Of a stretch of DNA of 64,000 nucleotides, positions 1 to 10,915 are shown piece by piece; position 1 is the first letter of the stretch; every line of letters starts with the position of its first letter. The notes beneath the pieces are model-generated. The model saw only the letters and a list, made by a program, of their open reading frames with translations. It ran no database searches and was not told the origin of the DNA. Source of the DNA: Ectobius pallidus (taxonomy: Eukaryota > Arthropoda > Insecta > Blattodea > Ectobiidae); assembly GCA_964059195.1 (NCBI GenBank), contig CAXKWD010000007.1, positions 149,841,769-149,905,768 of the forward strand. The letters are read 5' to 3'. The position numbers and the translations under genes are program-made.

Positions 1-291
1 GGGGGTTTGGGGGTTTGAACCCCCCCATTGATTAAAAAAAGGAACATTGTATAATTTTTTTAAGTCTGCCCATAAATTACTTAATACCAGTATAAATCGT
101 GGGATGCTTAAAACTCGTTTTTTTGCCACTTAATTTTTAAAATTTTCCAGGGAAGGACCCCCGGAAGCTTAAAACTCGTTATTTTGCATCTTAATTTTTA
201 AAATTTTCCGGGAGAGGACCCCCGGACCCCCCTCTCCCTGGGGGGTATTCCGTTATAACCCCCCCATATGGTCGGCCTGGTTACGCCTATG
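1..291 (-). mobile_element. hAT-type MITE with internal tandem repeat (cut by window edge)
   Basis: Reverse-orientation copy of the element at 58693-59066, ending in TTACGCCTATG. It contains two units of the about 58-bp repeat (ends GCTTAAAACTCG...AAAATTTTCC). The outer end lies beyond the window. Confidence 0.8.
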
Positions 292-861
292 ATATTTCGT
301 GTTCTTTAATCTTCACAATAATTATTATTGAAAACGCGTACAAAACATAAATTTATAAAAATAGAAAAGAAAAACAAACACATGTAGATATTTATATAAT
401 TATGTATTGTTGTTTTGCAGTTCAGAGATGTGGGTGTCAGCATCATTCGGAATATGAACACAGGACTTCGGAATCTTCACATCATCATCATCGGCATCGA
501 TGGAGGTGTGGTGGTGAGTAGTGGCTTTTCATCCTTTTGGCTTCTACTTAAGGGCATCTGTTATTGAGTAAAACCCCCAAATCTTCGTGAATAACCCTTT
601 ATATTTGACGATGACCGAATTTCTCACATGATATAAAACCCCGTTCCGGACTGCGAAGAAAACAACTAACACAATGGTTGGGCTCACAGTTTTTTCGTGC
701 TACCTTATTCTGTAAATATTCTGTTTTCTTTTTCAATTATTTTCTGTCTTCTTAATATAAATTTAAGACAAACTATCGCAACCTATAAGCTACATTATCA
801 GTTTAAGGATTAATGTCTCCGAGCGCTGTGCCAAATCTGTAATTCATAAATAATAATTAAC
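292..861. other. Non-repeat stretch
   Basis: No element of the window matches here. It holds the candidate exon at 421-513 and otherwise no supported gene. Confidence 0.5.
421..513 (+). CDS. Candidate internal exon (93 nt)
   Basis: Preceded by a pyrimidine-rich tract ending in TGTTGTTTTGCAG at 420 and followed by GTGAGTA at 514. Two of three frames are open: one reads FRDVGVSIIRNMNTG, the other a His/Ser-rich stretch with HHSEYEHRTSESSHHHHRHR. The flanks (292-861) match no repeat seen elsewhere here. No protein family recognised. It could belong to a long-intron gene with the exon at 18452-18495, or be a non-coding RNA exon. Confidence 0.35.
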
Positions 862-872
862 TACTAATAACT

Positions 873-1119
873 GGGGGTCCCGTGTCGTAGATTTACAGCA
901 CGTAAAATAACTCCAAGCCTAAATTAGAGCCTCTGGACAAAATTTCTCGGCCCTTTCACGTCCAAGAAATACTTAGTTTCCAGAGGAGGGTTGCAAGGCG
1001 ATGGGCTTACCACCTGTCCCTCTACCCCCTCTCGGAAAATAAGCATATCAAAATTAGTATAGGTAATGAAACCTCCATTGGAGGCCCTTCGCCCCACCTG
1101 GGGATCATAGGGTACCAGA
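873..1119 (+). mobile_element. SINE (AGATAC-tail family), 5'-truncated
   Basis: Same family as 11421-11811, in the opposite orientation. Flanked by TACTAATAACT at 862-872 and 1120-1130. The tRNA head is missing and the copy ends GGTACCAGA, as expected of truncated reverse transcription. Confidence 0.85.
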
Positions 1120-1183
1120 TACTAATAACTTACTGTAAACCCACCTTATAACGATATCTGGGGTCACTAGTAAATTATTTCGA

Positions 1184-1496
1184 CCGCCTGTGTGGTCTCG
1201 TGGTTATCGTCGCTGGCTACAGATTTGCAGGCCCGGGTTCAATCCCCTCTACGTCTTTGGATTTTTCTGAGGTAGGGATGCCTGGAACGAGGTGCACTCA
1301 GCCTCGTGATTCAAATTGAGGAGCTGCTTGATAGAGAAGTAGCGACTCCGGTCGTGGAAATCACCACACGCCGTGGGTGTCGGCTTGCTGACCACACGCC
1401 CCCAAATCCTGCCATCTGCGTATGGTAGATGACGCAGCGGCCGGGTGGTAGGCCCCTTCAGGGATGCACAGCCACGGAGTTTATTTTTCATAATGT
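1184..1496 (+). mobile_element. tRNA-derived SINE, second family
   Basis: Head has TGGTCTCGTGGTTATCGTCG and box B GGGTTCAATCCC. The body includes TTTTTCTGAGGTAGGGA, the CACTCAGCCTCGTGATTCAA block and GGTGTCGGCTTGCTGACCAC. Matches 28043-28348, and inverted copies at 44322-44600 and 59395-59670. Confidence 0.85.
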
Positions 1497-1665
1497 TTAT
1501 ATTGATGAGTTTCATTTCCTTAGTTTGTTGATTAAATAATAGAGGGTAGAGTATTTTCCCCCTATTCACCACTAAATACAAAAGTAAAATTTTTAAGAAC
1601 ACAATTCCAAGAAGACACGTGGTAGAATTTTCAATGTAAATTTTATCTGAATTGTTGAATTACAA

Positions 1666-1744
1666 AAGTTGTTTACTTACTTGCTTACTTACTTACTCAC
1701 TCAATGGCAATAGACGATTCCTCAGGAAGCTAAAGGAATATCTC
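1666..1744 (-). mobile_element. LINE 3' end with (AAGT)n tail
   Basis: TTACTTACTTGCTTACTTAC, then CAATGGCAATAGACGATTCC and AGCTAAAGGAAT. The same 3' end occurs at 45180, 46965 and 62690. Confidence 0.7.
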
Positions 1745-1839
1745 CATAGGCAGATGACAGGATTGGGGGCATATGGTCAGCATGCAGACACCTACGGTCG
1801 TTAATGATGGTCTCTATGATCGGAGCCGCTCAGTTTGAT
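1745..1839 (-). mobile_element. tRNA-derived SINE, second family: 3' half, split
   Basis: CATAGGCAGATGACAGG and GGGGGCATATGGTCAGCATG match the family body inverted. The 5' half resumes at 2411 after a TIR insertion. Confidence 0.75.
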
Positions 1840-2410
1840 CAAATACTATAGAGGACAATACCGGACACTTACTGCTTTGACAATGGAAAAATGGGGGACA
1901 GAATTTGCAGCACTCCTGGTGGCATTACCTGCAAACTTGGGGGCAAATTAAAATATTCAAAACACATATAAACTGCAATGTTGTATTGTTTCACCAAACA
2001 CTAAGGACCAAAACACTGTTTAAGTAATTATAAGAATAATAATGAGCAAATAAAACACAGAACTTCCGAAATAATTATCAAAATATCAAGGAAAACACAA
2101 ATATATCAACTTAGCGGTTGCTAAAAACAACATTTTTTATTCATTGTTGCGTTGTTGTTTAATTTTTTAGGTCATTTATTTTCAAACCAGCATTTTTTTC
2201 TGGACCATATTTAGAAATAAAAATCATATCCCTTATGCATAACATGCCGAGGTTGGCTATTTCGGTTTCTCTAATAGAAATTGGTTGATATCTTTGTATC
2301 TAGTTACTGCATCTGTATTCAGTAGTACCAGGTTGGGCCGCTGGATGGTGCTCAAGATATTGTCCCTCGATATATCTCAAAGTGTCCTGTATTGTCCTCT
2401 ATTGTATTTG
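1840..2410. mobile_element. 571-bp MITE inserted in a SINE
   Basis: Left end CAAATACTATAGAGGACAAT and right end (complement) CAAATACAATAGAGGACAAT are inverted repeats of about 31 bp. It sits exactly between two halves of a SINE. The target duplication is not clear. No transposase frame. Confidence 0.75.
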
Positions 2411-2525
2411 GCTTGATTCAAGAGGTTGATGCACACCGTTCCAGACCTCTCTACCTCAGAAAAATCCGAATAGATGCCGGGCCAGTGGATTCGTAGTTAT
2501 CGTCGCTAACCACGAGATCGGGCAG
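2411..2525 (-). mobile_element. tRNA-derived SINE, second family: 5' half, split
   Basis: CTACCTCAGAAAAATCC and the head complement GTAGTTATCGTCGCTAACCA. Continues the copy interrupted at 1839. Confidence 0.7.
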
Positions 2526-2935
2526 GTGGCAATAAACGTTATGTAATTAACACATTCATTAATTTTTCATATGAACAGTTCTGTAATTAACATTTTAAAA
2601 ATATAATTAAACCGTACATGGCAGCGTATATTTGGATTGATATTTTTATTAGCTGAGCAAACAGAACAAAGTAAATACTCTGGTCACCAGGGGCACATAT
2701 ATCATGAACAGCTGAATGTTGTGTCAATAGGTACACAAAGGATATCATAGCGCTTGTTTTTTGTCACGTTTTAATCCTGCATTTCGCGGATTATCGCCTG
2801 CGTGTTGGCGTTTTGCATAATTGTAGCAACCGTAGAAAATGTGCACGTATTGTGTTTTGAATATTACTATATCGGTACTGTAGATGTTGAGGTTAGGATG
2901 TACGGGTGGTACACTTTCTATTTAGTTTATATATA

Positions 2936-2937
<2 letters not shown>

Positions 2938-2978
<41 letters not shown>
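2938..2978. repeat. (TA)n microsatellite
   Basis: About 20 TA units, abutting the MITE at 2979, which may have used TATA as target. Confidence 0.95.
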
Positions 2979-2981
<3 letters not shown>

Positions 2982-3521
2982 GGTGTTAATAGATAACACC
3001 GAATTATTTTACCTGTATATAGAGGGGACTTAGACAAGCAACTTTTATTAGGAGATTTTTGCTCTATGACGTAAAATGTGTATGCTGCAGGGAATTAAGG
3101 TCATTATAATTTGGTGCTCATAAATCAATAATTACGCGAAATAGGGTTAAAAATTCCATTAAATAGACTTCATGCCTTCCTAGTGATCGATAAAAACCTG
3201 ACTCTTAATCAGTCGTCAACAGCTATATCATAATTTAGTGTTTACATAATCTGCAAAATTTACAGACTAATCACATGACTGGTCACCACTGCATTAGTCA
3301 TTTTTTTTATTCATAACTACCGACTGCTGTGTTAACAACGAATTTCCTTTGTTTTGCATTTTTTTCTAATGTTAGAAGTCATTGGCGGCCATGCCCTGGG
3401 AGATTTCATGCTGTAACAGGAAAAATTGAATCCATAGAGCAAAAATCTCCTAATAAAAGTTGCTTGTCTATGTCCCCTCTATACACAGGTAAAATATTTC
3501 GGTGTTATTCATTAACACCCT
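2979..3521. mobile_element. MITE with about 90-bp terminal inverted repeats
   Basis: CAGGGTGTTAAT at the left and ATTAACACCCTA at the right open inverted arms. The arms run through a TTTTACCTGT-TATAGAGGGGAC block to CTCCTAATAAAAGTTGC, with few mismatches. Flanks are TATA. No coding capacity. Solitary arm pieces occur at 22738-22793 and 38490-38512. Confidence 0.85.
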
Positions 3522-3598
3522 ATATATTCATGAAACTTGTACATTACTAGCTGTTCGTGCTAGCTACAATTTAGCTTGATCCATAATTAATGGTTTCG

Positions 3599-4136
3599 GG
3601 GGCTATAAGCCGAGTGAAGGGATATAAAACATCTCTGTGGCCTTTCTCAGAAAATTGAGTCATTTCCCTGAGAAAGGCCGCAGAGATGTCACCTACCGAA
3701 AGCTTGGATGTTTTACGAGGTCCGTCATCAAAGTAAGTTTCCCTGGGGTCGTTTACAGAAGAAAAAAAACACATTTTCGTGGACATATTTATTGCAACAG
3801 ATACAGCAAGTTTTCAGCTATTTTTCAACACATTCGCCACCGGAATTGAGACATTTTTCATACCGTGGGACCAATTTTTGAATACTTGTGTCGTAGAAGT
3901 CTGCCGCCTGGGATTTGAACCACTGTGTGACAATCATCTCCGCTTCTCTGTCATATTCCGTCATTTATTGAGGTGTACGAAAATATGGAAATCACTGGGA
4001 GCGAGGTCCGGGCTATAGGGTGAATGTTTAAACACCTCCCAGGCGAACTTCTGCAGGAGACTTGCAGGGAGGTTTTGAAGCCTCCACCCTACTTTGTGAA
4101 CGGCCCTCGTATATCACTTATCTCGGCTTATAGCCC
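3599..4136. mobile_element. TIR element hosting a mariner
   Basis: Ends GGGCTATAAGCCGAG and CTCGGCTTATAGCCC are perfect 15-bp inverted repeats. Close to the left end is a hairpin: CATCTCTGTGGCCTTTCTCA (3632 on) pairs with its complement ending at 3688. The middle is the mariner 3714-4111. Confidence 0.75.
3714..4111 (-). mobile_element. Mariner deletion derivative
   Basis: Ends TACGAGGTCCGTCATCAAAG and (complement) TACGAGGGCCGTTCACAAAG. On the minus strand the right part reads FAWEVFKHSPYSPDLAPSDF, the region of the third catalytic Asp of mariner transposases. The rest of the C-terminal region follows with stops. Non-autonomous. Confidence 0.85.
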
Positions 4137-4385
4137 GTGAAACTGTTATTAATAATAAGCACCGAGAAAGCCTCAAGACTTAGATTCATAATGTTGATGC
4201 CATTGTTATAAAATGATTTCCTAGTGAGTAGTGCTAGAAACCCCGGAATTAACTAAGTAATTAGGTTCACTATTATACAACCGTTTATAATCACATAACA
4301 AATGCTTAAGAATATATGCCGATTTCACAGAATGCACTGGTAATTAATTATGTTAGTAATTTGATTTACTGAACATGTAGGTTAT

Positions 4386-5160
4386 GGCTAGACGTCGAAC
4401 TTTTAGGTCGCTAAAAATGTTTTAGGCACCTAAAATAGGCTCTAAAAATTGGAAATTAGGTTCTAAAACTCGTAAAATAGTCTCTTATAAAATCGTTAAG
4501 TTGCCAATTTTCTGAAATATCTCAATTGCAATGCAGAATATTATATTTATTGAAGTCACTATTAATGAATAATCATGATAAAACACAGATATAGGCCTAT
4601 ATTACATAGAATTATATAGACCTATTACTAAGGCCTGTATTACTACCATAACTGTGAAAACCTAATCCCTGCACCCAGAAGCTACGCACATCATACTAGC
4701 ACATTCAACCCCTTGTATCCCTCAGGGATTCAGAGAACCACTTTTATTTATTTATTTATTTATTTTTTATTTTTAAATGGATGTGGAAGTCGGGAGAAAA
4801 ACACTACATTTTCTTGGGGATTCCAAGGAATTTTTCTACTGAAGACGAAACATTCCTTACTATTTAACCACGTCACAAATGTGTCATATACTGTACATTT
4901 CGAGTTAAAAATTTAGTAGCCTACGAACTAAAAATAAATTCTAGAAATTTGTAAAAAAAAAAAAAAAAAGACTAATTTTGAAGTTTAGAAGAAAAACAAG
5001 CAAATAGGCAATATTAAGCTCTAACGTAAAAAGAGGCTGTTTTAGGTCCTATAAAACTATCAGTTTTAGGCATAGTCACTTATGAAACATGCATATACAA
5101 GTTTTCGTCCATATATCACTTAAGGATTAAAATAGGTTTTTACCTAAAATCCGAAGTATA
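4386..5160. mobile_element. Decayed MITE-like region rich in TTTTAGG words
   Basis: Many TTTTAGG(C/T) and CCTAAAA words, as in the interior of the hAT MITE at 14889-15546. No clear ends. No gene seen here or in 5161-5529. Confidence 0.4.
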
Positions 5161-5529
5161 GTTATGGCATATGCACAGCGAAACTCACCTTCAAGCTCTA
5201 AACAATCGCTCAGCGAATACATTCATCCTACAGGCCTATTATAATAATCAAAATTGAAAGTCAGTTAAAGTTATCAGAAGTCACAATATACCTACAATCA
5301 GAAAATAAAGTGTTCATCAATAGTTACATGGCGTATTGAGATACCCGCAGAACATAGGAATATGTCATGGCTAACTGTATTGCAAATTCCAAAGCCGTAT
5401 ATGATCAGTGTAGAACAATATGTTGTCAGGATAATCGATAGACCTCGATCGTGAAACAAGTATAAATAAAGCTGAAATTTTGATCAGAGCAAGTAAATTA
5501 AAATCTAAGTAAACACAAGTTAATCACTT

Positions 5530-6105
5530 ATTAAGTGCCAATATGGTACTTTATGAGATTGTGTGGGGGACGGGAAAATGTCTGTCCGTCTGTCCGTGTC
5601 TGTACGCGCTATAACTCAAATACGCTTTATCGGATTTTAACGAAACTTGGTATACGCGTTTATAATGCTTATGGAAAGAAGCCTTATTGATATTGGACCA
5701 AATCGGTTGACCAGAACCGGAGTAATACTAAATTTAGTGCCTATTTTATGGTAATATATTAGAAAGAATTTATCAAATGCAAATCAGTTCTCCACGCAAC
5801 ATATTGTTTTACTGTGTTCATATACGACTTTGGAAATTGCAGTACAGTTAGCTATGACAAATAACACTACCCCTTTACGTACGCGTATCAAACTAGACCG
5901 TTAAACTGAGCGAGATGCCCGAGAAGGTAACGTCTTGGATTCGCGTTCTGGAGGTCCCTAGTTCAAATCCCGAAACCGGTAATTTGAGATTTTATTTTTA
6001 TTTTTATGTGAGTACGATTGTCAAGATATCACAAATCTTTATAGTTCTGCTGATGCTGGATGATTTAAAAAAACTTATTTTCTGCATATTACAATTACAA
6101 TTATA
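5530..6105 (+). mobile_element. Composite repeat: TCTGTCCGTC domain joined to a tRNA-like head
   Basis: Starts AAGTGCCAATATGGTACTTT, then TGTCTGTCCGTCTGTCCG, AAATACGCTTTATCGGAT and ACCAAATCGGTTGACC. A tRNA-like unit follows at 5912-5980 (GATGCCCGAGAAGGTAACG, box B AGTTCAAATCCC). The same order recurs at 59783-60372 and inverted at 39087-39510. Confidence 0.75.
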
Positions 6106-6107
6106 AC

Positions 6108-6573
6108 TAGGGGCGGATTTCTATGACATGTCATATTTTTCCCCTTTGCATTATTTCAGGTTTCCGACTAATGTAAACCCGATTCCAAGCATGCTGGTGA
6201 AAATGGAACGGCTTTTATTGTGCATATAACTGCATGTTTAGGAAATGTTCAACTATTGTAGCATATTTAGTATGACTATGCATATTTAAGTCATATTTTT
6301 GGCATACTTGTGTGCATATTAAAGAAATTTTTAAGTTTCATATCATATTTTGTAAATTTTGCATTATAATGATACTTTTTGAGAATTTACAGCTATTTTA
6401 AATAATTAACATTATATTTTAATAAAATTAATTGTAATGAAACTTAAAAAAAAATATACATAATGTGTAAGTGGTAAAGTCATATTTTAAATTTTATTGG
6501 TCATATTTTAATGTTTTTTAGGTCATAAATGCATGCATATATCCTATTTTTTAGGTCATAGAATCTGCCCCTA
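6108..6573. mobile_element. hAT-type MITE
   Basis: Ends TAGGGGCGGATT and AATCTGCCCCTA. Flanks ATTATAAC and ATTATAAG differ at one base of the expected 8-bp duplication. The interior is AT-rich with repeated GTCATATTTT words and has no gene. Confidence 0.8.
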
Positions 6574-7021
6574 ATTATAAGTGATTAAACAAAAGCATTC
6601 TGGCACTTTGTTACATCAGTTTACCTGATTTTTATTTTATGTGATTTTTTGTTGATTCTTTTAGAATAATTCATTTAAGAAGACAGTACAGAAAATGTTT
6701 GAATTTAATTAGCGCCATGAATACAGCTAAATCCCATATGCAGTACAAACATTTGCACATCTGTGTCCCCGACACTGACCCAGACTCCAGAGGATCTGCT
6801 TCCAATGTCAAGCTGGAATTAAATTCCGAGCGTGAATTATGTAGCCTGCATTGTGTTCATGTAAACTAGCGGACACTGTCTCGAATCCTGAACGAGACGA
6901 ACTACTTTGAATTTTTAAAATACATGTTCAATGATACCATTGACTTCGACTGAATTAACTTAAACCATTAATGTCTATATGAATTTCGTTTTTCTGATGA
7001 TGAGATATATGAGATGATATG

Positions 7022-7440
7022 TCCACCGCTGTGGCTCAGGGGATGCGTTCGTTCCACTCACGCAGCGGGCCCGGGTTCGATTCCTGTCGGGACAAGTTTT
7101 TTCCCAGGTTTTCTCTCACCTGTGAGACAAATGTCAGGTAACTTTAGGTCCTTGTGGTCCCCGTATATCATCTGGCCTTCATTATCATCTTCATCCCCTT
7201 CCTCGCCATGTTATGAGTGAGTGTGTGTGTGAATGGTGTGTCTCGTCCTATGTGTTCATGTTGTCTCGGAGGTGGCCCCGGCATTGGGCTGATCACTCAT
7301 CCGGGGAGGCCCTCCATGTCCTTGTCTGGTCAAAAAAGTATGTATGTGATCCAAAGATAATCCCTCTCCCGACAGGTCGCGGCCCTGTAAGGCCCGGGCG
7401 GCTTGGGTCGCTTAAATCCTAAAAGGGAGAGGTGAAACTA
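7022..7440 (+). mobile_element. tRNA-derived SINE, third family
   Basis: Head CCGCTGTGGCTCAGGGGATG with box B GGGTTCGATTCC; a long body; tail GATAAAGAAAGAAAGATAA. A 3' piece recurs inverted at 19318-19506. Confidence 0.8.
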
Positions 7441-7669
7441 CGATAAAGAAAGAAAGATAATTTATAATTGTGAATACGTAATAATATCGTCACTTTCCTG
7501 CCATTAGGTCGTATGTGCATTTCTGCCAGAAAGTTAAATATGTAACATACGACCTTTTTATTCTGGAACTATTGAAATAAATGACCTACAATCATGTAGA
7601 ATTCACATATACATTAAGTGAGAGTGGTTTTCAATATATAACCTATTGGTATAATATATTTTGCACATC

Positions 7670-8300
7670 TATTTTTTTAAATTTGTTTATTTAAGGTCGC
7701 TTTTTAACACCCAGGGTTACAACCGACCACAATAATTAATACGTTAATACATTATTATTGAATAAGTGGTACAAGAAGTGAAGTATCTAAAATACATATA
7801 TGCTAACTTGAAATGTAGTAAAAGGACAACACATTAAATATAAAAAGGACTGGTAGTAATTTTGCAACTATTAACAAACTATGAATTATTAAATTAACAT
7901 TATGTGTATGATTTTAACTTTGATAATACCAAAAGTGAGAAAACCTTAACACATCCTTCAACATTTTAAAATATATTATATGAGTCAGCGTTGATATTTA
8001 ACACACTTCTTAGATGCAATAACCCTGGACATTCCAGAATAAGATGGGAGGTAGTTACATCCCCTTTACATTTCGGGCAGGCTCCTTAACATACTTCTTC
8101 ATAAGATAGCCGTGGCTAAGGTTGAAGTGGCCAATCCGCAGCCTGGTCAGCAGAACTTGTTGCCTTCGACAGAGGAGAGTATTCGGAATAGCTGGCTCAG
8201 TAACTGATTTCCGGACGAGCTGCAGTTTTGAAGGAGTGGATTTCCATGTTTCATCCCAATAGTTCGTAATATAAGATCTAATCAATGTTTTGGTGTCCTA
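7670..8300 (-). mobile_element. Non-LTR retrotransposon 3' end (RNase H C-terminus)
   Basis: Minus strand reads LLTRLRIGHFNLSHGYLMKK. One frame over it continues as CPKCKGDVTTSHLILECPG, the Cys/His terminus typical of jockey-type RNase H regions. A frameshift near 8080 separates them. 5'-truncated and inactive. Confidence 0.8.
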
Positions 8301-8343
8301 TAATGTTCAAACAGCTTTCAATTCGTGGGAACATTGTAATAGA

Positions 8344-9130
8344 CTAGAAGGTGCCCGTGGCTTCGCCACGATAATTCTTTTAATAATTAAGAGTATAATA
8401 ATTATTAAAGAATTATATTTATTAACACTTGCACGCGAATCATTCATAAACTAAGCCATTAATAATTAATGAAACAGCTAAAATTCCTGCTTTAGAGTAC
8501 ATTCCACGACATGAAAGCGCCCCCTGGGAAAACTATATCAGAATCGATTATGCAGTTCCAAAGAACCTGTGAACACATAATACGTATTGTTTCTCAGCTC
8601 TTTATTGACATGAATATGATGTGAATTTTATTTTATCAATTCAGTGTAATTTTCAGAAATTATATAATGTTTCAAGGGAAGGAATGGTTTGTTTGGATTA
8701 TTATTATCAGCGATATTTCAAGAGATAAAACCATCAATATTCTACAGCTGTTGCCCCCGGCTTCGCCCGCCATTATTCATTGACTCCAGGATTTTTAAGA
8801 AAATTACACTGGTAGATTATTAAAAATGTTTGTGGTTCAGAGCTATGAAAATTGTAAGTAAAAATAAAATTAGAATATTTGTTCATTGTGTTCATTTCAC
8901 TTAGGCCTTATATAATAAAGAAACGGTTCTCCTTCTTAATTTTGTAGTCGTCATGAAAGTTTAGACTGCGAGAGACGAACATCGCCGAGTATACCCGATG
9001 TCTCACGAAGCGGGCGAGCAAGCACGCTATTTAGGGCCGTTGAATTGTATAAGAGTAGATAGATTTAGCTGCCGTATCTGCATCTCACACAGACAAACGG
9101 ACAGACGGACGTACACTTCCTCTTAATGTA
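8344..9130 (-). mobile_element. Helitron-like non-autonomous element, second family
   Basis: On the minus strand it ends in a GC hairpin (CGTGGCGAAGCCACG) followed by GGCACCTTCTAG, a CTRR-type Helitron 3' end. An internal copy of the hairpin end lies at 8746-8770. The 5' boundary near 9130 (AAGAGGAAGTGTACGTCC) is approximate. No helicase frame. Confidence 0.55.
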
Positions 9131-9139
9131 ATACGATGG

Positions 9140-9800
9140 CTATCCAGAAGGTAACAGACGTTTTGAAATAAAAAATAAACAAAGTGAAAAAACAAATTTT
9201 ATTACATACATTTTAAAGGTAGACTCTTAGGCTATTTTCTACATAATCGCCATTCAAATTAAGGCATTTATCATACCGTGGCACAAGCTTTTCGATACCC
9301 TCTCTGTAGAAATCCGCCGCCTAACTAAGTTTATCGACTACAATTTCATGAACTAAACTCCGTGAAATTTGGGCGAAATGTTCAGAGAGTTCCGTAATCG
9401 TAAAACGACTATTTTCACGAATTTTTGTCGTTGATTTTCGCCACCAGTTCATCAGTCACAACACTAGGCCTACCACTGCGGTCCTCATCGTGAACATTGG
9501 TTCGGCCATTTTTAAAACCAATGCACAACTGCCTTACTCGGCTTTCACTCATTATTCCTTTGCCGTAAAAATCACAAATCTGGCGATAAATTTCAAACTG
9601 GTTTGTGATTTTTCGCCAACAAAAACCTTAGCACAGACCGCACTTCACAACTGGCGGGATTTTCAATTGCAGCGCTCATTTTTACACTCCACTGCAGACA
9701 AAGTACGAAATACACGATGCTCACGCTAACACAGCTGGATGCGTACTGGGTGTAGGAACTCTCTAACGGTAAAATGGCGGCGCTAGCCCTCGTAAATAGA
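9140..9800 (-). pseudogene. Internally deleted mariner transposase
   Basis: ATG at 9677-9679 (minus) opens MSAAIENPASCEVRSVLRFL, the N-terminal helix-turn-helix start of a mariner family. After a one-base frameshift near 9597 it continues IMSESRVRQLCIGFKNGRTN and VHDEDRSGRPSVVTDEL. The catalytic DDD region is missing. The text then jumps to the C-terminal DFYREGIEKLVPRYDKC. Outer ends are approximate. Confidence 0.85.
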
Positions 9801-10915
9801 AAATCTTTCATAAACTCTGAAATAGCTTATTTGATAGGCTTTTGATTTTGGCGACATAATTTTTTCATTTCAGACCCAGAGATAGAAAACAGTTCACTTA
9901 CAGCCTTACTAATAAAAGCTGCTTATACCTGCGTTGAACGGTTGTTTGGTTGTTCACCGTGCAAGTTCTGCATAAGCCGCATTACCAATAATAGGTGTGT
10001 AACTGCCGAGTTTACACAGTGTTTGTACGTCCAACGTCATCAAATACGTCACGCTTTTCATGACGTTCCTAGCCTCAGGCTATGAAAGGACTGCTGAACG
10101 CCATCTATCGGTGTAGCGGGCAAACAACGATGGATCGTCTGCAGACTAATTGTAGTTTCAGTATTTCATTATATTGTTTTCAGAAAGCTGTAATCATGGG
10201 TACAAGTATGGAAATATGTCCCGCAAACAAGGAACAATGTTTATAATTCCGCAAAAGTAGCCCAGAATGTTTCATAACAAGTTACCTTAAGAATGGATGC
10301 ATAACCTCAAAATTCAATCTCAGACATCTACGAAGCGACCGGCTGTTACGCATATCGGCCATCTTGATTATTTACGTCAAGTTTAAACAAGGGGGCTAGG
10401 CTGTGTAAAGGTTGCACACATTCAGCCTTATGCAACAATTATTAGTACACTTTCTTTCCTCAGCTGTGTATATTCCTGGTATAAATGTTACAACTGGATT
10501 ATTAGTAAGACTGTTAGAATATAATAAGCCTGTCTGTATTATATTCTTGGGAAACATGCATGCATTAATAACGCTAATATCAAAAGATTGAATGAACCGT
10601 GTTTAAAACAGACAAGTGGAAATGGAAATACTTTATTGTCTCTTGTGATTTCGTGGACAACAGCTGTCGGATGCACGTTGTATTCAAATGGTTCAGAGGA
10701 ACATGAGGCAATTAAGAGAACGTTTTGTTCAGGCTGAACGACGCGTGAAGATAATTCGTAACACGCAAGATTAGTTACACAACGCACACCTTTCTGGAGT
10801 TCACACTCTTATAATAAATGCATATGCTAAAATTATCCAATAGCTACCTTATATTCACCACTTTGCCTACTTCATCATATAACAACACATGAGGGCATTA
10901 AATCCAAAGTGGTGT

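Noticed and set aside
9876..9990. Acceptor-like TTTTTTCATTTCAG before 9876
   Set aside because: No open frame bounded by a donor was found downstream.
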